A DNA stretch of 64,000 nt from Limnanthes douglasii subsp. nivea (GCA_036936605.1 JAUPFV010000001.1:346033081-346097080), one strand, 5' to 3'. Shown: positions 23,081-35,125, counted from the stretch's first letter. Program-made: numbers and translations. The notes: generated from the sequence alone by a model not told the origin.

Positions 23081-25500
23081 TCATAGGATTCCCATCTGTA
23101 TAAAATATAGCAACAAAAGAATGAGAGAACGGAAAATAATCTTGTTGCCACGCACTACTAGAATATGTAGATACACAAGATTAACAACCATAACAGGATC
23201 ACAAAACACTTCGTAGAAAAAAAGAATAGAGAAATGAATTATCAATGAACGAAATTTTTCCATATTGGTTTTTAATCTTTTATCAAATTGTGGACATAAA
23301 TCACTAGTCCAACATTCAGCCTCAGCATGACATCTTGCAATTTGACTCATAAGTAATACTATAATTTTGTCAACTAACTCCAATATAGGTAAACTATAAT
23401 AATATTTGATCTGCTCATTAAAAGATACATCAGGAGTAGAAGCCATAAAACCATAAATCTTGCCTTAGCAAAAAGCACAAGCATATTTTTCCGAAGGTAA
23501 ATTATCACAAAAACTAACAACCTATGTGACCTCATTGTTTAAGAAATTCGTCTATATATTAAATGTACATGGTCTGAGTCACAACATAAGGACATTTTTT
23601 TAAAACACGTAAATCATTTTTTCCTTAAATGATGTTGATGTACCACTCAAATAATACTTCAAATTATTTATAAAATGATAAATACAATATGCATGATAGC
23701 AACATGGAAACAAAGCAGATAAGACAGTAAGAATACCTAAATGACGATCACTAATAAATGTGATTTGACGATCCAACGAAGGAGGTTTAAACATCTCGAA
23801 AAACCATAACCAAATTTCAGAATCTTTCATCTCAGCAGTACTAAATGCAATAGGAAAGATACCTGCAAAAAGTTATGGAAAATATATTATAAATCACATT
23901 GTTATATTGATCATATATGGTTTTCTATATATCATATTCATGTCGCACATCTATAACTGGTTATATAATATTTCACATCTATCATATTGATTATACCTGA
24001 TTTCTCATATATCATACTGATTATAGTTGGTTGCGCATTTATCATATTAATATATCAGGTTTCACATATATCATATTGGTTAAATACGATTTTTCATCCA
24101 TCATATCGATTATATACGATTTTGCATCTATCATATTGATTATTTATGGATTTACATATACCATGATACATTGTTTTGCATCTATCATATATGGTTTCGC
24201 ATCTATCTTATTTGGTTATACCTGGTTTTGCAATTTTAGATCTAACATAAGAAACTAACATTTTTTGCAATAAAAAATTAGTACTAAAAATATTCATCAT
24301 TGTTGCCATGTTTAGCTATGACAGATAGCAGTACCTTTTTATATTTCTCAGTTAAAACATTTCCGTCAATAAATAAAATTGGATAAAAAGAATCGAAAAC
24401 ATGGAGACAAGAACCAAATTCTACGAAACAACGCTTGAAGACATTGGTTTCTAAAGTATACTCTAGTATATAGTTACTATTTCTATCAAGAATCTTCAAT
24501 GTTTTGAAATAAATCTTAAGTAGTTTATACAGATTAGTGCTATCTCCATATACATCCATCTTATCTTTTTTCTAAAACAATCCATGAAAGTTGATAAGAG
24601 ATATTTAAACTGTAGTCATTTTTCAAAATGATTTTACATTTTTGGCTGAAATATCAACATTACTCCTAGCACAAAAATGTATCTCAATGGCAATCAAATC
24701 TGATGATAAATGCTTTCTACTTTATTTGCGAAAACCAATCCTATAAGTGTGAGGTTGGACATATTTCTTAACAATAAAAAACCAGTAGATTTATCTATTT
24801 AGCATAATGTCTTCAAGGACAACCATTTGAATCTTTTTTGTGTGTGCAATAAACTGTTATTATTTTTATTATTATTATTCCGATATTTGAAAGTAAAACT
24901 TTTTTGTAAAGCCAACTTACTAATAGCTAATATTAAATCTATTACATCATCTTAAAAAACATGCCCATCACCATTAGTTTCATTAACCCAACCAACAATA
25001 GTAAGTTGTTTTTTCTTGTGACCAATAAAATTCATACCAAAACTTTGAGCAGTTTCTCCATAAACAAAATCTGTATTTGAAGCTTCGGATAAACTTTGAC
25101 AAGTTTCTCTAACATTATTTATAACAACAATATCACTTTCAATATCAATAGTAACAGTTGAAACCCCCAAAGTATCAACAATTGATACCAAGGAAACTAA
25201 AAATCACCATCACAACCTACGATAATATTTTTAGGTCACCACAACAGTATCTTAATCTGAATTTACTTCTAAACAACATATCATATTCATTTAAAACAAA
25301 TTTAATGATATATTCAAAGTCTTCAAATAAACCAAAATCATGGATCGCAACTACTACATTTACTTTAAAAATACATAGTCACCTTCTAGACATCGTATAC
25401 CTGTATTTGATTATTTAAAAAATAAAAATAATAAACTTCATGCATCCATTATTACAAAAACAACAACTTTCATGTGTCCATCATTAGAAAAATAACACGT
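23081..25500 (-). pseudogene. MuDR/MULE transposase pseudogene
   Basis: The minus-strand segments follow the order of plant MULE transposases. Near 25340-25200 is an N-terminal stretch, then 25191-24952, then VKKYVQPHTYRIGFRK and KDKMDVYGDSTNLYKLL (24790-24480). ETNVFKRCFVEFG, PILFIDGN and AKHGNNDEY follow to 24284. After an intron-like gap the core resumes with IFPIAFSTAEMKDSEIWLWFF (about 23865-23800), ISDRHLGIL and YHAYCIYHF. It ends with LPSEKYACAF and LPILELVDKIIVLLM (23500-23300). The transposase catalytic core (MULE/Transposase_mut type) is thus present but broken by stops at several places. Terminal inverted repeats were not found. Confidence 0.75.
23880..24250. repeat. Minisatellite filling an intron-like gap in the MULE transposase
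   Basis: Repeats of ATCATATTGATTATA, CATATATGGTTT and TTGCATCTATCAT fill the interval between the two halves of the transposase. The minus strand has an acceptor TTTTTGCAG at about 23867 and a possible donor near 24285. Confidence 0.65.
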
Positions 25501-26265
25501 GTCCCGCATTTATAAAACAAGTGTCACACATCTATCATAAAAAAAAATACATCGCGCACACGAGATGAGAGACACCAAATTCGTAACATATACATGTTTG
25601 TAAACTTTACCTTCTTAGTGAAAACTCATCCTCATTTTCAACTACATTTTATAAAAGAATCCCAAATAAAGAAAAACGAGTAAAATCTTATTCAACTAAA
25701 CGTTTCAACTACATTTTACAAATAAAAATTTAAAATTGAGTAAAAAGAGATTAATGATATTTCAAAAAAAAACCACACTACTATTATGGTACCAAATAAG
25801 GTAGAAAGAGAAAAACAAAATTAAATAATATTTTTCAAAACTTTAGATAATAATTTATTAATGATATTTCAAATATTACAAAAATAATAATTTGATCTTA
25901 AATAATAAATACAAAAGTTAAATGGACTTTTTACTATTGTTTAAAATGAATAATAGCTTGATATTTAGATGTTAATGGATATTTAACTATTTTTTATATT
26001 AAGTTGAATATTACTTTATTTATTATTATTCATCCAAATCATAAATTTTAAAGTTATTAATCGAACTGAATTCAAAATTACATTTTATTTTTCTTTCCTT
26101 TACTCATATTATAAAAGTAGTTAAAAGTTAAATAAATACAAACAGCGTGAACAACATAATAAAATTTCTATAATATAAAATGTCCATATGTTCAAGCAAT
26201 TATTTATTCCATCCATAAGAAATTAAGGACTGCAAATGGATATTCCAAGGAGTTCCTAATTAAAA
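25501..26265. other. AT-rich intergenic region
   Basis: No gene is visible. Weak minisatellite phrases (GTGTCCCGCATTTAT, CACACATCTATCAT) occur at about 25440-25540, at the far side of the MULE remnant. Confidence 0.5.
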
Positions 26266-26391
26266 GACATTTGTAGGCAGAGGGGTTCTTTTCATACATG
26301 AAAGTTAAAACAGCAGCAGATTAAAAATGACACTTGTACGCAGAAGGGTTCATTTCATACATTAAAGTTAAAACAGCAGCAGATTAAACTC
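26266..26391. repeat. 63-bp tandem repeat across the receptor-kinase stop codon
   Basis: Two units, 26266-26328 and 26329-26391, share phrases CAGAGGGGTTC/CAGAAGGGTTC and TTAAAACAGCAGCAGATTAAA. The stop codon of the receptor kinase (26357-26355) lies in the upper unit. The lower unit encodes a near copy of the same tail beyond the stop. Confidence 0.8.
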
Positions 26392-29300
26392 TTGTTGTTG
26401 TATCCTTGAGAAACTTTTGTGGCTTTTTTAAGTGTGGCAACAACTTCTGTCATGTTGCCTCTTTCGCCAGGTGCATCAGAAGAACAATTGCAAGCTAATT
26501 CCAAGATGGAAGACAAACAATTTACTTTGGCTGTAAAATATCTTTCTCCTATCTTTACCAAATTCGCATCCACGATCTCAGCTACTCCATTGTGTAATGA
26601 CTGTTTCACCCAATCCTTCAAGGTGAATTCTTCCCCGAACATCTCATCGGTAGGCTTTGTTCTTGTAAATGTCTCCATAACTAAAATTCCAAAGCTATAC
26701 ACATCGCTTTCTATTGAAATAAGTCCCATTGATCCATACTCTGCAATTCAAGTATAGCCAAAATCAGAGCTATAGCTGCCATATAAATATTTTAAAAAAA
26801 AACCATCACCTGGAGCCATATAGCCAACAGTTGCTAGTGTAATGGTCTCTGTCAATGACCTTCCTTCTTCAAAAAGTTTTGAAATGCCAAAATCAATCAA
26901 ATGCGCAACCTTAGCTTCGTGTTGAGTAATACATTGTTTGGCTTGAGATCACAATGTACTATGGGAGTTGAATAGCCATGGTGGAGGTATTCAAGAGCTG
27001 CTGCTACATCTATAATGATGTTCAGCCTTTCCTTTATATCCAGAAAATAGTTGTGAGCATATATCCATTTATCAAGACTTCCCCTGGGCATGAATTCCAG
27101 CACCAAAGCTTTGAAGTTGACATCACAGCAGCTGCTAACAATCTTTACAAGATTCCGATGTCTAACATTTCGGAAAATTTCAGTTTCAACATCAAAACTT
27201 TTTAATGCAGTCTCTATCTGCACATTGAAAACTTTTACGGCAACAATTGTCTCATCTGAAAGGACTCCTTTGTAGACAGACCCAAAAGCCCCAACGCCAA
27301 GCAAATTGGTTTCATTAAACCCTTCCGTGGCTTGTGTTATTTCTAGGCGCGAAATTCTTCTCCATGCTACTAGATATATCAAACTTTCTTCTGGAAGACT
27401 ACCCATTTGATTGCAACGTTTTATAAAGATTATAATACAAAGAGCCACCAATGTCACTGACAAGATTATTGGCAAAAATATTTTGAGCAAGTGTTTTGAG
27501 AAAGACTTTTTGATTTGTGTAGTTCTACACAACGGCATATGAAGTATGAGTAAGCCACATAATGCATAGTTTCCCATATAAGATTGAGCTGAAAAGTTTA
27601 TAAAAGAACCTCCAGTGGGTACCTGTCCTTGTAATTTGTTGAAAGACACATTAAACTCCTTGAGATACTGCAATGCTTCTAAGGATTTAGGGATTGTTCC
27701 AGTTAGATTGTTGCTAGAGAGATCTAAGTATTGCAAACTTATCAAGCCTCCGAACGATATCGGAATCTGATTTTGAAATCTGTTATTGGCTACAGAAAGA
27801 TAAGTTAGGCTCTTTAAACCCCCAACGCTACTAGGTAATGTACCTGAGAGATTATTTCTTGAAAGATCAAACTTGAAAAGGACATTAAGATTTGCAACCT
27901 CTGAAGGCAAACTGCCAGATAACAAATTTGATGATAAGTCTACACTTAATATATCGTGGAGGCTCCAAAAAGTAGAAGGAATAGGGGAATCTAGGTTGTT
28001 GAAACTCAAGTTAAGAAATCTCAAAGAAGTTAAATTCGTAAAGCACCTGGGTATATGACCATGAAGATTATTAGCATCCAGCTCCAAAACATAAAGTTGT
28101 TTCAAATGACATACATCATAAGGGATGGATCCTTGTAATTGGTTACCTGAAACATACAATCCTTGTAGATTTTTTAGTCCCTTGAATGTTGTTGGAATAA
28201 ATCCTTGGAATTCATTTCCACCTAGTCTTAATTGTATGAGACTGGTAAGGTTACCTATGTTTCTGGGTATTTGGCCTTTTATTTTGCAATTAGTCATTCC
28301 CATATACTCAAGGGACGTGGAAAAGTTACCAATAGAAGCAGGAAGCATTCCATGGACTAATGGGTTATAAGAAATAGAAAAAAGTTGCAGATATCTACAA
28401 TTTGTAAAAGAGGAGATAAAACTTAATTCTTGGGTCGAAGATTCCGAAGTAAAATTGTTAGCTTCAAGAGAGAGCCACCGGATATTTAACAGATTTCCTA
28501 ATATGTAAGGAATGGAACCTGAAAACTTGTTCCCAGTAAAGTCTATGATTGTGAGTTTGGAAGCATTGGAGATAAAGCATGGGATTACTCCACTAATATA
28601 GTTACCGCTGAGAAAAATTTCCTCCAAATTGGGAATACCAAAACCAAATGTGTAGGGAAGAGTACCTGTAAAACACAAAGTGCATATGAGTTTAAATAAA
28701 ACATAGATTGATTAACAGTTATTGTATGAATGATTAAGAATTTACCCGATAAACTGTTATTTAGCAAAGCCAGGCTTATCAAAGAAGACAGATTAAAAAT
28801 AGAATGTGGAATGGTCCCGCTGAGTCCCATGTCACCGGCATAAAGTAACTCCAAACCCAAAATATTGCTTAGCTCCTTTGGTATTTCACCTTCCAATCAA
28901 AAGTACAATTCTTCAGACTTTACAATTTATGGTTTAGTCTATTTAATCATATATAACCAATGATTTTTTTTTTCATGAATATGTTATAATTTTCTATTTT
29001 AATAATAAATATCAAACGAATCTAAATTTTCTATTTCATAGAGACTAATCTAAATTTTCAATATCAAACGAAGAAACGAGAATAAAGAGAGTTGGGATGA
29101 TATAATGTCAAACCTTCCATGTTGTTGCTTCCTATATGTAATCTAATGACATTTGTTAAGTTTCCAAGAGTCTTCGGTATACTCCCACTGAACTTGTTGA
29201 TGGACAATGATAATAGTTGGAGGCTGCTGCAGTTTCCTAAACTCAAAGGAAGCTGCCCTTCTAACTCATTTGCAGAACATGAAAGATATTGAAGATTTGG

Positions 29301-30332
29301 AAGAAAATCACAAATATTATCTGGTAGTGTACCAGACAATCGGTTGTATGACAAATCCATTGATTGTAAGGAGGACATCTTGAAAATGGCATGTGGAATG
29401 GTGCCCCTCAATCCCGTACTTTCCCCTTCCATGCTGTTATTTCCCATGTATAATTCAATGAGATTCGTTAAGTTTCCAAGTGTCATCGGCATAATCCCAC
29501 TGAACTTGTTGATGGACAATGATAGAATTTGAAGGCTGCTGCAGTTTCCTAAACTCAAAGGAAGCTCTCCTTCTAACTCATTTGCAGAAAAGGAAACCCA
29601 TTCGAGATTTGGAAGAAAATCACACATATGATCTGGTAGTGTACCAGACAATCTGTTGTATGACAAATCCATATGTTGTAAGGAGGACATTTTATAGATG
29701 GATGAAGGTATAATTCCCGAAATAGTGGTTTCTCTGATTTGAAGCCTCATTAGATTGACCAATTTACCAACTTCGAGGGGAATATTACCTCGTAACAAAT
29801 TGAATCCCAGATTCAACACTTCCAACTTTGTCGAGTTGAATAGCGAGAGAGGGATGGTACCAGTGAAGTTGTTCATATAGAGATTCAAGATCTTAAGATT
29901 TGGTAAGGTCCCTAGCCATGTAGGAATATTACCACTCAAATAATTGTTACGCAATACAATAGATCGTAGACGTCGTAATTGAGAGAGCTGTGTTGGAAGC
30001 TTCCCGTGGAAACTATTGTCGGCAAGATCAAGAGATGATAGAAACGAAAGGTTCCCAATCGCTGAAGGGACGCTTCCTGCAATGCCCATATTTGACATAT
30101 TCAAACCCACAACCCTCCCGTGACGACCTCCACAAAAGATGCCGACCCATTCACAAACTGGGGCGGAGTTCAGCCAATTGGAATCCATAAGAAAGGCATT
30201 AGGGTGAAACCTCATAATATGGTTTTTAATCTCAACAAGGGTGGCTTCATCGGTTGTTATGTTGGCCACACCGTTAATAACCAAACTAGCCTCGAAACAA
30301 AGAAGCACCAACAAGAGTTGAATGAAATGCAT
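26355..30332 (-). CDS. LRR receptor-like kinase, subfamily XII (EFR/FLS2/Xa21-like), one frameshift
   Basis: By family this is a plasma-membrane receptor kinase sensing microbial or other ligands. The exons read as 30332-29114, 28889-28746, 28665-26810 and 26740-26355. The start is ATG 30332, giving a hydrophobic signal peptide (MHFIQLLLVLLCFEA), then LRRNT (CEWVGIFCG) and about 25 leucine-rich repeats. A transmembrane helix (LPIILSVTLVALCIIIFI) at about 27480-27425 precedes the kinase with GVGAFGSVYKG, VAVKVF, HCDLKPNN (non-RD, HCD), DFG and SDVYSFGI. The last intron (69 bp) splits GYMAP/E-YG, the position typical of this subfamily. One base is missing near 26915 (just after NVLL), so the frame ends at LRLRI-stop; beyond it the other frame continues cleanly. 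Without that loss the protein would have about 1200 residues. It is either a recent pseudogene or a sequencing error. The species-specific name is unknown. Confidence 0.88.
28890..29113 (-). other. Intron or insertion in the LRR region of the receptor kinase
   Basis: This is a 224-bp AT-rich stretch with stops, bounded so that GAA-G joins GT-GAA and restores MEG-EIPKEL in frame. The donor is G/GTTTGA and the acceptor TTGGAAG/GTG. The 8-mer TGGAAGGT is present at both ends, so it could also be an insertion that is spliced out. The next intron (28745-28666, 80 bp, donor GGTAAAT, acceptor TTTTACAG) looks ordinary. Confidence 0.6.
29117..29740 (-). repeat. 312-bp in-frame tandem duplication inside the LRR domain
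   Basis: Units 29117-29428 and 29429-29740 share long identical runs, for example around AGTTTCCTAAACTCAAAGGA at 29231 and 29543. The period of 312 bp is 104 codons, so the frame is kept. In protein, GTLPDHMCDFLPNLEW and GTLPDNICDFLPNLQY mark the two units. Confidence 0.88.
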
Positions 30333-30400
30333 TGTAATTTTAATGTCTATATCACTGGAATGTAAGTTTACAATCTTGTAAATTATGTCTGCACGAACCT

Positions 30401-30411
30401 ACATTATATAG
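30401..30411 (-). promoter_or_regulatory. Putative TATA box of the receptor kinase
   Basis: On the minus strand, TATATAATG-type sequence lies about 70 bases before the ATG at 30332. No expression evidence is available. Confidence 0.4.
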
Positions 30412-30457
30412 TTATAGATGTCTTTCATGTAGTAATAGGACACTCAAGGTCTAATTG

Positions 30458-30521
30458 TGTAGACCTCACTTATCTCAACTTATGAGGCTACAAATTTTGT
30501 GGACCTCACTTATCTCAATTT
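30458..30521. repeat. Direct repeat in the receptor-kinase upstream region
   Basis: TAGACCTCACTTATCTCAA and TGGACCTCACTTATCTCAA lie about 40 bases apart, 130-190 bp upstream of the start codon. They could be paired binding sites or just a small duplication. Confidence 0.4.
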
Positions 30522-30539
30522 GGATAATCAAGGTCCCAC

Positions 30540-31152
30540 TAACAATCATAAGAGTTGACTGGCTGACTGGTATCGTGAAGTCTAGATCAAAGTAGAACGC
30601 CACTCAAATCTCATTTGTTGAAACTAAGTCATAATAGTTCCAAAGCTGAAATTAGTCATAACATTTGTTCAAAACTTGATTTTAGCTCAGACTACTACCT
30701 GAATCGGTACAATATATATAGACTTGTAAACCTTTTCCTGTCTTTGAAGTACAATATTTGTGGTTTTCTCAATGCTGCAAAAACTAAACAAACGACGCAT
30801 TTGAGAGGATGAAAACACTGCAAAGCTGATTCTTGACCAGCAAAATAAATGAAAAAGAAAGGTCCTACTTCTTAACAAGAACAATAAAATAATAAAGTTT
30901 TAATAATTTTCAAACATATTTGAAGTCTTAAAAAAGTATTGGTTATGCTGGTTTTCTCCATGTTTTCCACTGTTATATTCTTCCCTTTAGGTTTTTCGTT
31001 CCTCGAGATCTTTTTCTTTCAAACATAGACAAATTGTATAAAATCTAAATTGTATAGAAAAAAGTGGTAAGCATACTCTCTGCAGATCAAAATCAGTTCA
31101 ACAATTATACAGAAATCATGAAGCAACGCCTAAAATTAGCAAAGATACTCAC
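30540..31152. other. Intergenic, no gene seen apart from a possible WD40 intron
   Basis: Short frames here have no recognisable features. The part 31152-31081 could be an intron of the WD40 remnant, with donor GTGAGTATC and acceptor GATCTGCAG. Confidence 0.4.
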
Positions 31153-31420
31153 ATTTTTAAGGGATGGGCCGGCAAGACAAATCAGCCTTGACCTTTCAAG
31201 GCCATACGTACATCCCAAACACGTATTACACCTTTGGATGATGCACACGCAAGTCAATAGGGATCCTCCGCAGCACCTCCATTGTCATTTCTTGTCATCT
31301 CAACAATACCTTTCACATGTGCAGAATTTTCATCCTCAATGCAGCGCATAAAACTTTTCCGCTATTTGTATTCCAACGAGTAATATATTGCTCGTCACCA
31401 CCAGCAAAAAAAAGTCCATT
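31153..31420 (-). pseudogene. WD40 gene fragment, PAK1IP1-like
   Basis: After an acceptor (TTTTGACAG at 31421) the minus strand reads NGLFFAGGDEQYITRWNTNSG, KV, then after a shift CIEDENSAHVKGIVEMTRND, DPY-stop-LACASSKGVIRVWDVRM, and after another break SRLICLAGPSLKN up to a GTGAGT donor at 31152. This is the run of a WD40 repeat of plant PAK1-interacting-protein-1-like proteins (ribosome biogenesis in the family). The one-base shift near 31340, the TGA in place of an expected codon and the missing stretch before SRL make it a pseudogene. Further exons were not found with confidence. Confidence 0.6.
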
Positions 31421-33386
31421 CTGTCAAAAGCTCAAGTTAAGTTTAAAATACATATTAACACGTCATTGGCGTAAAACCAAACATAAAACTGTAGCACATA
31501 CATATAGAGGACTCCACAAAATTTTGAAGGTTAGAACTCCTATAAGCAGCAGAGTGCTATGTGAGTAAGCTCAATAATCTAGCCAAACCAAACAATACAA
31601 ATTAGCACCAGTAATGACTAAGCTCTTAGCTAAGCACAAAAGCTTTTACAGTACAGTAAACCAAGATACAATACCCTTACTTATCACTTAGAAACTCAAT
31701 ATGAACAATATTGGAATAAGAGATGTTCATTTGTCTTTCCATTAGAGATATTCTATCAGCTCACTCATCGTAAATATGGCCCAAAATTTGGTCATAAATT
31801 CCCCAAGACTAAAAAAAGTAATCAACTTTAAGTCTCTCTTTCACACATATCTTGCATTCTAGAACGAGTTCCAACATAGAGGCAAAAATAATTATGATTG
31901 ATAATCAGCAGATAAAAACAAAACACAAAAAAAAAAGAATAACATGACAATTCTGATCCTTATTGACAGAAGACCTAGATTTAACAAAACTACAAAACCT
32001 TATCACTAAAGATAATAAAACTATTTTTTAATATTGAAATCTACTGCCAAAAAGTTGTAAAACCGATCAAGAAAAATAAAGTAACAAAGACTATCCGTCT
32101 ATTACGATAAATTCGCAAAATGAACTTGTCAAATCGAGCACCAGTAGCAACAGAGCCTCCTAAATCCTAATGACCAAACACGAAGCTCTTAAGCCTAACC
32201 ATAGCAAAACCATACCAAACTAAGACATAAGCAACCAACAACCTTGTATATTGATTTAAGTTTAGCCATATGGATAATACAACAAGATTTAATCCACCCG
32301 ATCAATTTATGACGTGCAAATCCAACTAAGAAATATTCGGATATATCAAATTTTCTTGATTGGTCTACAAACCTAGCTAATCATTCTAACAGCTATGATA
32401 CAACATTATCCATAAATTATCCTAACAATTTTTATCAGTTCTTTCTAGTATGGACTATATGAGGTGAATAAAGATTCTTAAGCATTTTATATACAACCCT
32501 TTCAAAGCAAAACAAGACCACACTTAAATGATACAAGCACAGACCAAACTAACTACTTTATAAAACAAATTTCATTATTGCTGTATAAATGAAATATTTA
32601 CACAGACCACATCTATTCAAAGTAAAAAAAAAAAAAAAAAAGTGCGACAATAAAGAGTACAGAAAACATGTTTTGACCGGTAGGTTCTTTTACTTTATCA
32701 ACCAGAGAGATAAATTAACTGTAAAGCTGCTATCGTATGCCTATTCACCACTATATCCCATATGTATTATAGACACACCTACAGCGAGCCTTTCTTAGAT
32801 GAAACACATGCTCGAATGGCTTCTGGACAGATGCTGCAACTGCTTGGTCGCATATAAACAATAAAAGATTTGATATGCTGAAAAGTACAAATCTCATTCA
32901 GCTTGTGTATCAAGGCATGCCTTAATGTCTTAAAAGCATCTACACAAATATTTCATAAAGTGTTCAGGTCATGTTTTGTAGAGTAACAAAAATATGCCCC
33001 TTGTCATTTGTATTTAGCAGCAATTTGCCGGTCAGTTAACAGTTGACATGTCTCTTTGACAAACACAGCTTGTTTAGAAGCCTAATTGTATCCGATTCTA
33101 AAACCAAGCAGCACAAACACCCAACAGTACAACTATTGACCTGAGTAAACAAAACCAGTAATTGAACCTTCGCTAAGATATAACACTTGTTTTTAAAAGA
33201 CCCAACTTAAAGCATTAAATTCTAGCAGCACAAATAGGAAGAACAGACGCATTTTTAATTAATTAAAGTGTTCAATAAAACAAAGTAGTGCCAACGAACA
33301 AACCTCTCCGGGCCCAGCACAAAGAAGAGCAAGTAGTGCGAACGAACAAACCGCATACTGTACCGTCGGGTTCGGCGGATATTAGA
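31421..33386. other. No gene seen
   Basis: Unique AT-rich DNA with an A18 run near 32624. Frames at 31064-31568 and 32589-32798 on the plus strand oppose or neighbour the WD40 fragment and show no domain. Confidence 0.45.
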
Positions 33387-33683
33387 TTATGAGGGAAGGC
33401 TATGGACGGAATTTTGTTTGAGTGAAGGGATTTTGTTCATTCTTATGTTCCTTCTTTTAGGCTGGCGCCTTCCACTTCTGCCGAAGGATCTTCCATCCAA
33501 ATTGTACTTGTTATTCCAGCCCTTAGCTCTTAAGGAGAGGACCTTGCGTGTATTGGTGATGGTTTTGCGGCCCTTCGCTATCATGGAACTCGTAACTTCA
33601 TCCACTTCTTCTTTCTCATTGTCCTGCAGACGTTGGATCGTTGATATTACTCGTGGTGCTAGAGCGGTAAACATATCCTTCAA
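33387..33683 (-). CDS. Hypothetical 98-residue protein
   Basis: An ATG-started frame (MKDMFTALAPRVIST) has an acidic middle (DNEKEEVDEVT) and a basic C-terminus rich in Arg and Lys (GRSGRRQPKRR). The local base composition is more GC-rich than the surroundings, which supports a gene or gene fragment. A second open frame runs upstream (about 33760-33640) and could be part of a frameshifted exon. I recognise no family. Confidence 0.3.
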   Translation of the reverse strand: MKDMFTALAPRVISTIQRLQDNEKEEVDEVTSSMIAKGRKTITNTRKVLSLRAKGWNNKYNLDGRSFGRSGRRQPKRRNIRMNKIPSLKQNSVHSLPS

Positions 33684-34713
33684 ATGATGTAAATGGTTGG
33701 TCTACCTCACGTAGATCATGTCCTAACGGCTGGAATTCCGTGACCGGAGTTGTCAGAGCCGATTATCGAACACCTGGGATCTCTATTTTTTTATGTTTCC
33801 GTGACCACAGTTAACTTGTCTTTAGATCTATTTGGCTAAAAACACGATTAGTCTCTCGTCTTTACCATTTGTATCAATATATTCTTTTTTTTCTTTTTTT
33901 TTTTTTACTTCCATTCATCCCTTCCTTTGAGAAATTTGAAAGTCTATTCCCTCGCACGTGTGAAGCTTGAGAAACTGATACATGTGCCAAAATTCTAGCC
34001 ATTAATGTCCCTCTTTATATTACCTCACATGTCAAATAATCAACCACGTCAGATTTACTAATTACAATTAAATTTAATGGCTTATCATTTACTCACAACT
34101 AACTAAGTCGGATCGGGTCGAACTTAAATAAACCTAACCCAACCCAATTAAATATAACCCATACTACTCCTTCTCTCTTTTGTTTTGAAACATTACTACT
34201 CCATTTTTCTCTCTTCCTCCAATACCATTGAAGACCAAAACCAATCATACGCTACTCGTGAAGTCTCACTTCGTCGGTAGACATTGTTTCTAGCTTCATT
34301 GAGAATGGCCCTTTTAATGTACCTGCGATTATGCACCAATTCGCACCCATACATGTTTCATCACTAACCAATATCTTCCGATATTTTCATTAACCTTTTA
34401 AAAGAAAAATAGGATTGTTATAACTTTTGTTAATAAAGAAAGTTGTTTGAGTGGTTTTCTGAAACTTTGTGAACATTGGTCAATGGCAAAGTGATGAAGA
34501 AAAAAGAACACTAAAATAAAAGCTAATATTTTTATCATAATTTTAAATTTTAAAAACTAACACAAAAGCAAAAAGGTGGAAGAAACTAAAATAAAAAAGT
34601 TCTGTAAATGTTAGTAACGTATTCTTAATAAAACATAATCATATATTTAGAGCTTGTCCATGAGAAAGAAACAGCCGTCTTTGATATTTCGTGTTATATT
34701 GTCTTCGGTTTTG

Positions 34714-35125
34714 AAAAATAATTCTTCAATTTTAGTTTTTAATGGTGTTGGAGAAAGAATGAAAAAGCGAGTAGTAATGGTTCAAAACAAAAGAGAGAAG
34801 GATGAGTATGGGTTATATTTAATTGGGTTGGGTTGGGATAGGTTTATTTAAGTTCGACCTGGTCCGACTTGGTTAGTTATGGGTAAATGGTAAGTGGTTA
34901 AATTTGATGGTAAATAGTAAAAAATAATTCTTCAATTTTAGTTTTTAATGGTGTTGGAGAAAGAATGAAAAAGCGAGTAGTAATGGTTCAAAACAAAAGA
35001 GAGAAGGATGAGTATGGGTTATATTTAATTGGGTTGGGTTGGGATAGGTTTATTTAAGTTCGACCTGGTCCGACTTGGTTAGTTATAGGTAAATGGTAAG
35101 TGGTTAAATTTGATGGTAAATAGTA
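34714..35125. repeat. 206-bp tandem duplication in the right arm of the inverted repeat
   Basis: 34714-34919 and 34920-35125 are almost identical; one difference was noticed (GTTATGGG versus GTTATAGG). The copy is therefore much more recent than the inverted repeat itself. Confidence 0.92.

Noticed and set aside
26419..26757. Plus-strand ORFs opposite the receptor kinase (also 26978-27275, 27873-28370, 29344-30365)
   Set aside because: They are antisense shadows of LRR and kinase coding sequence.
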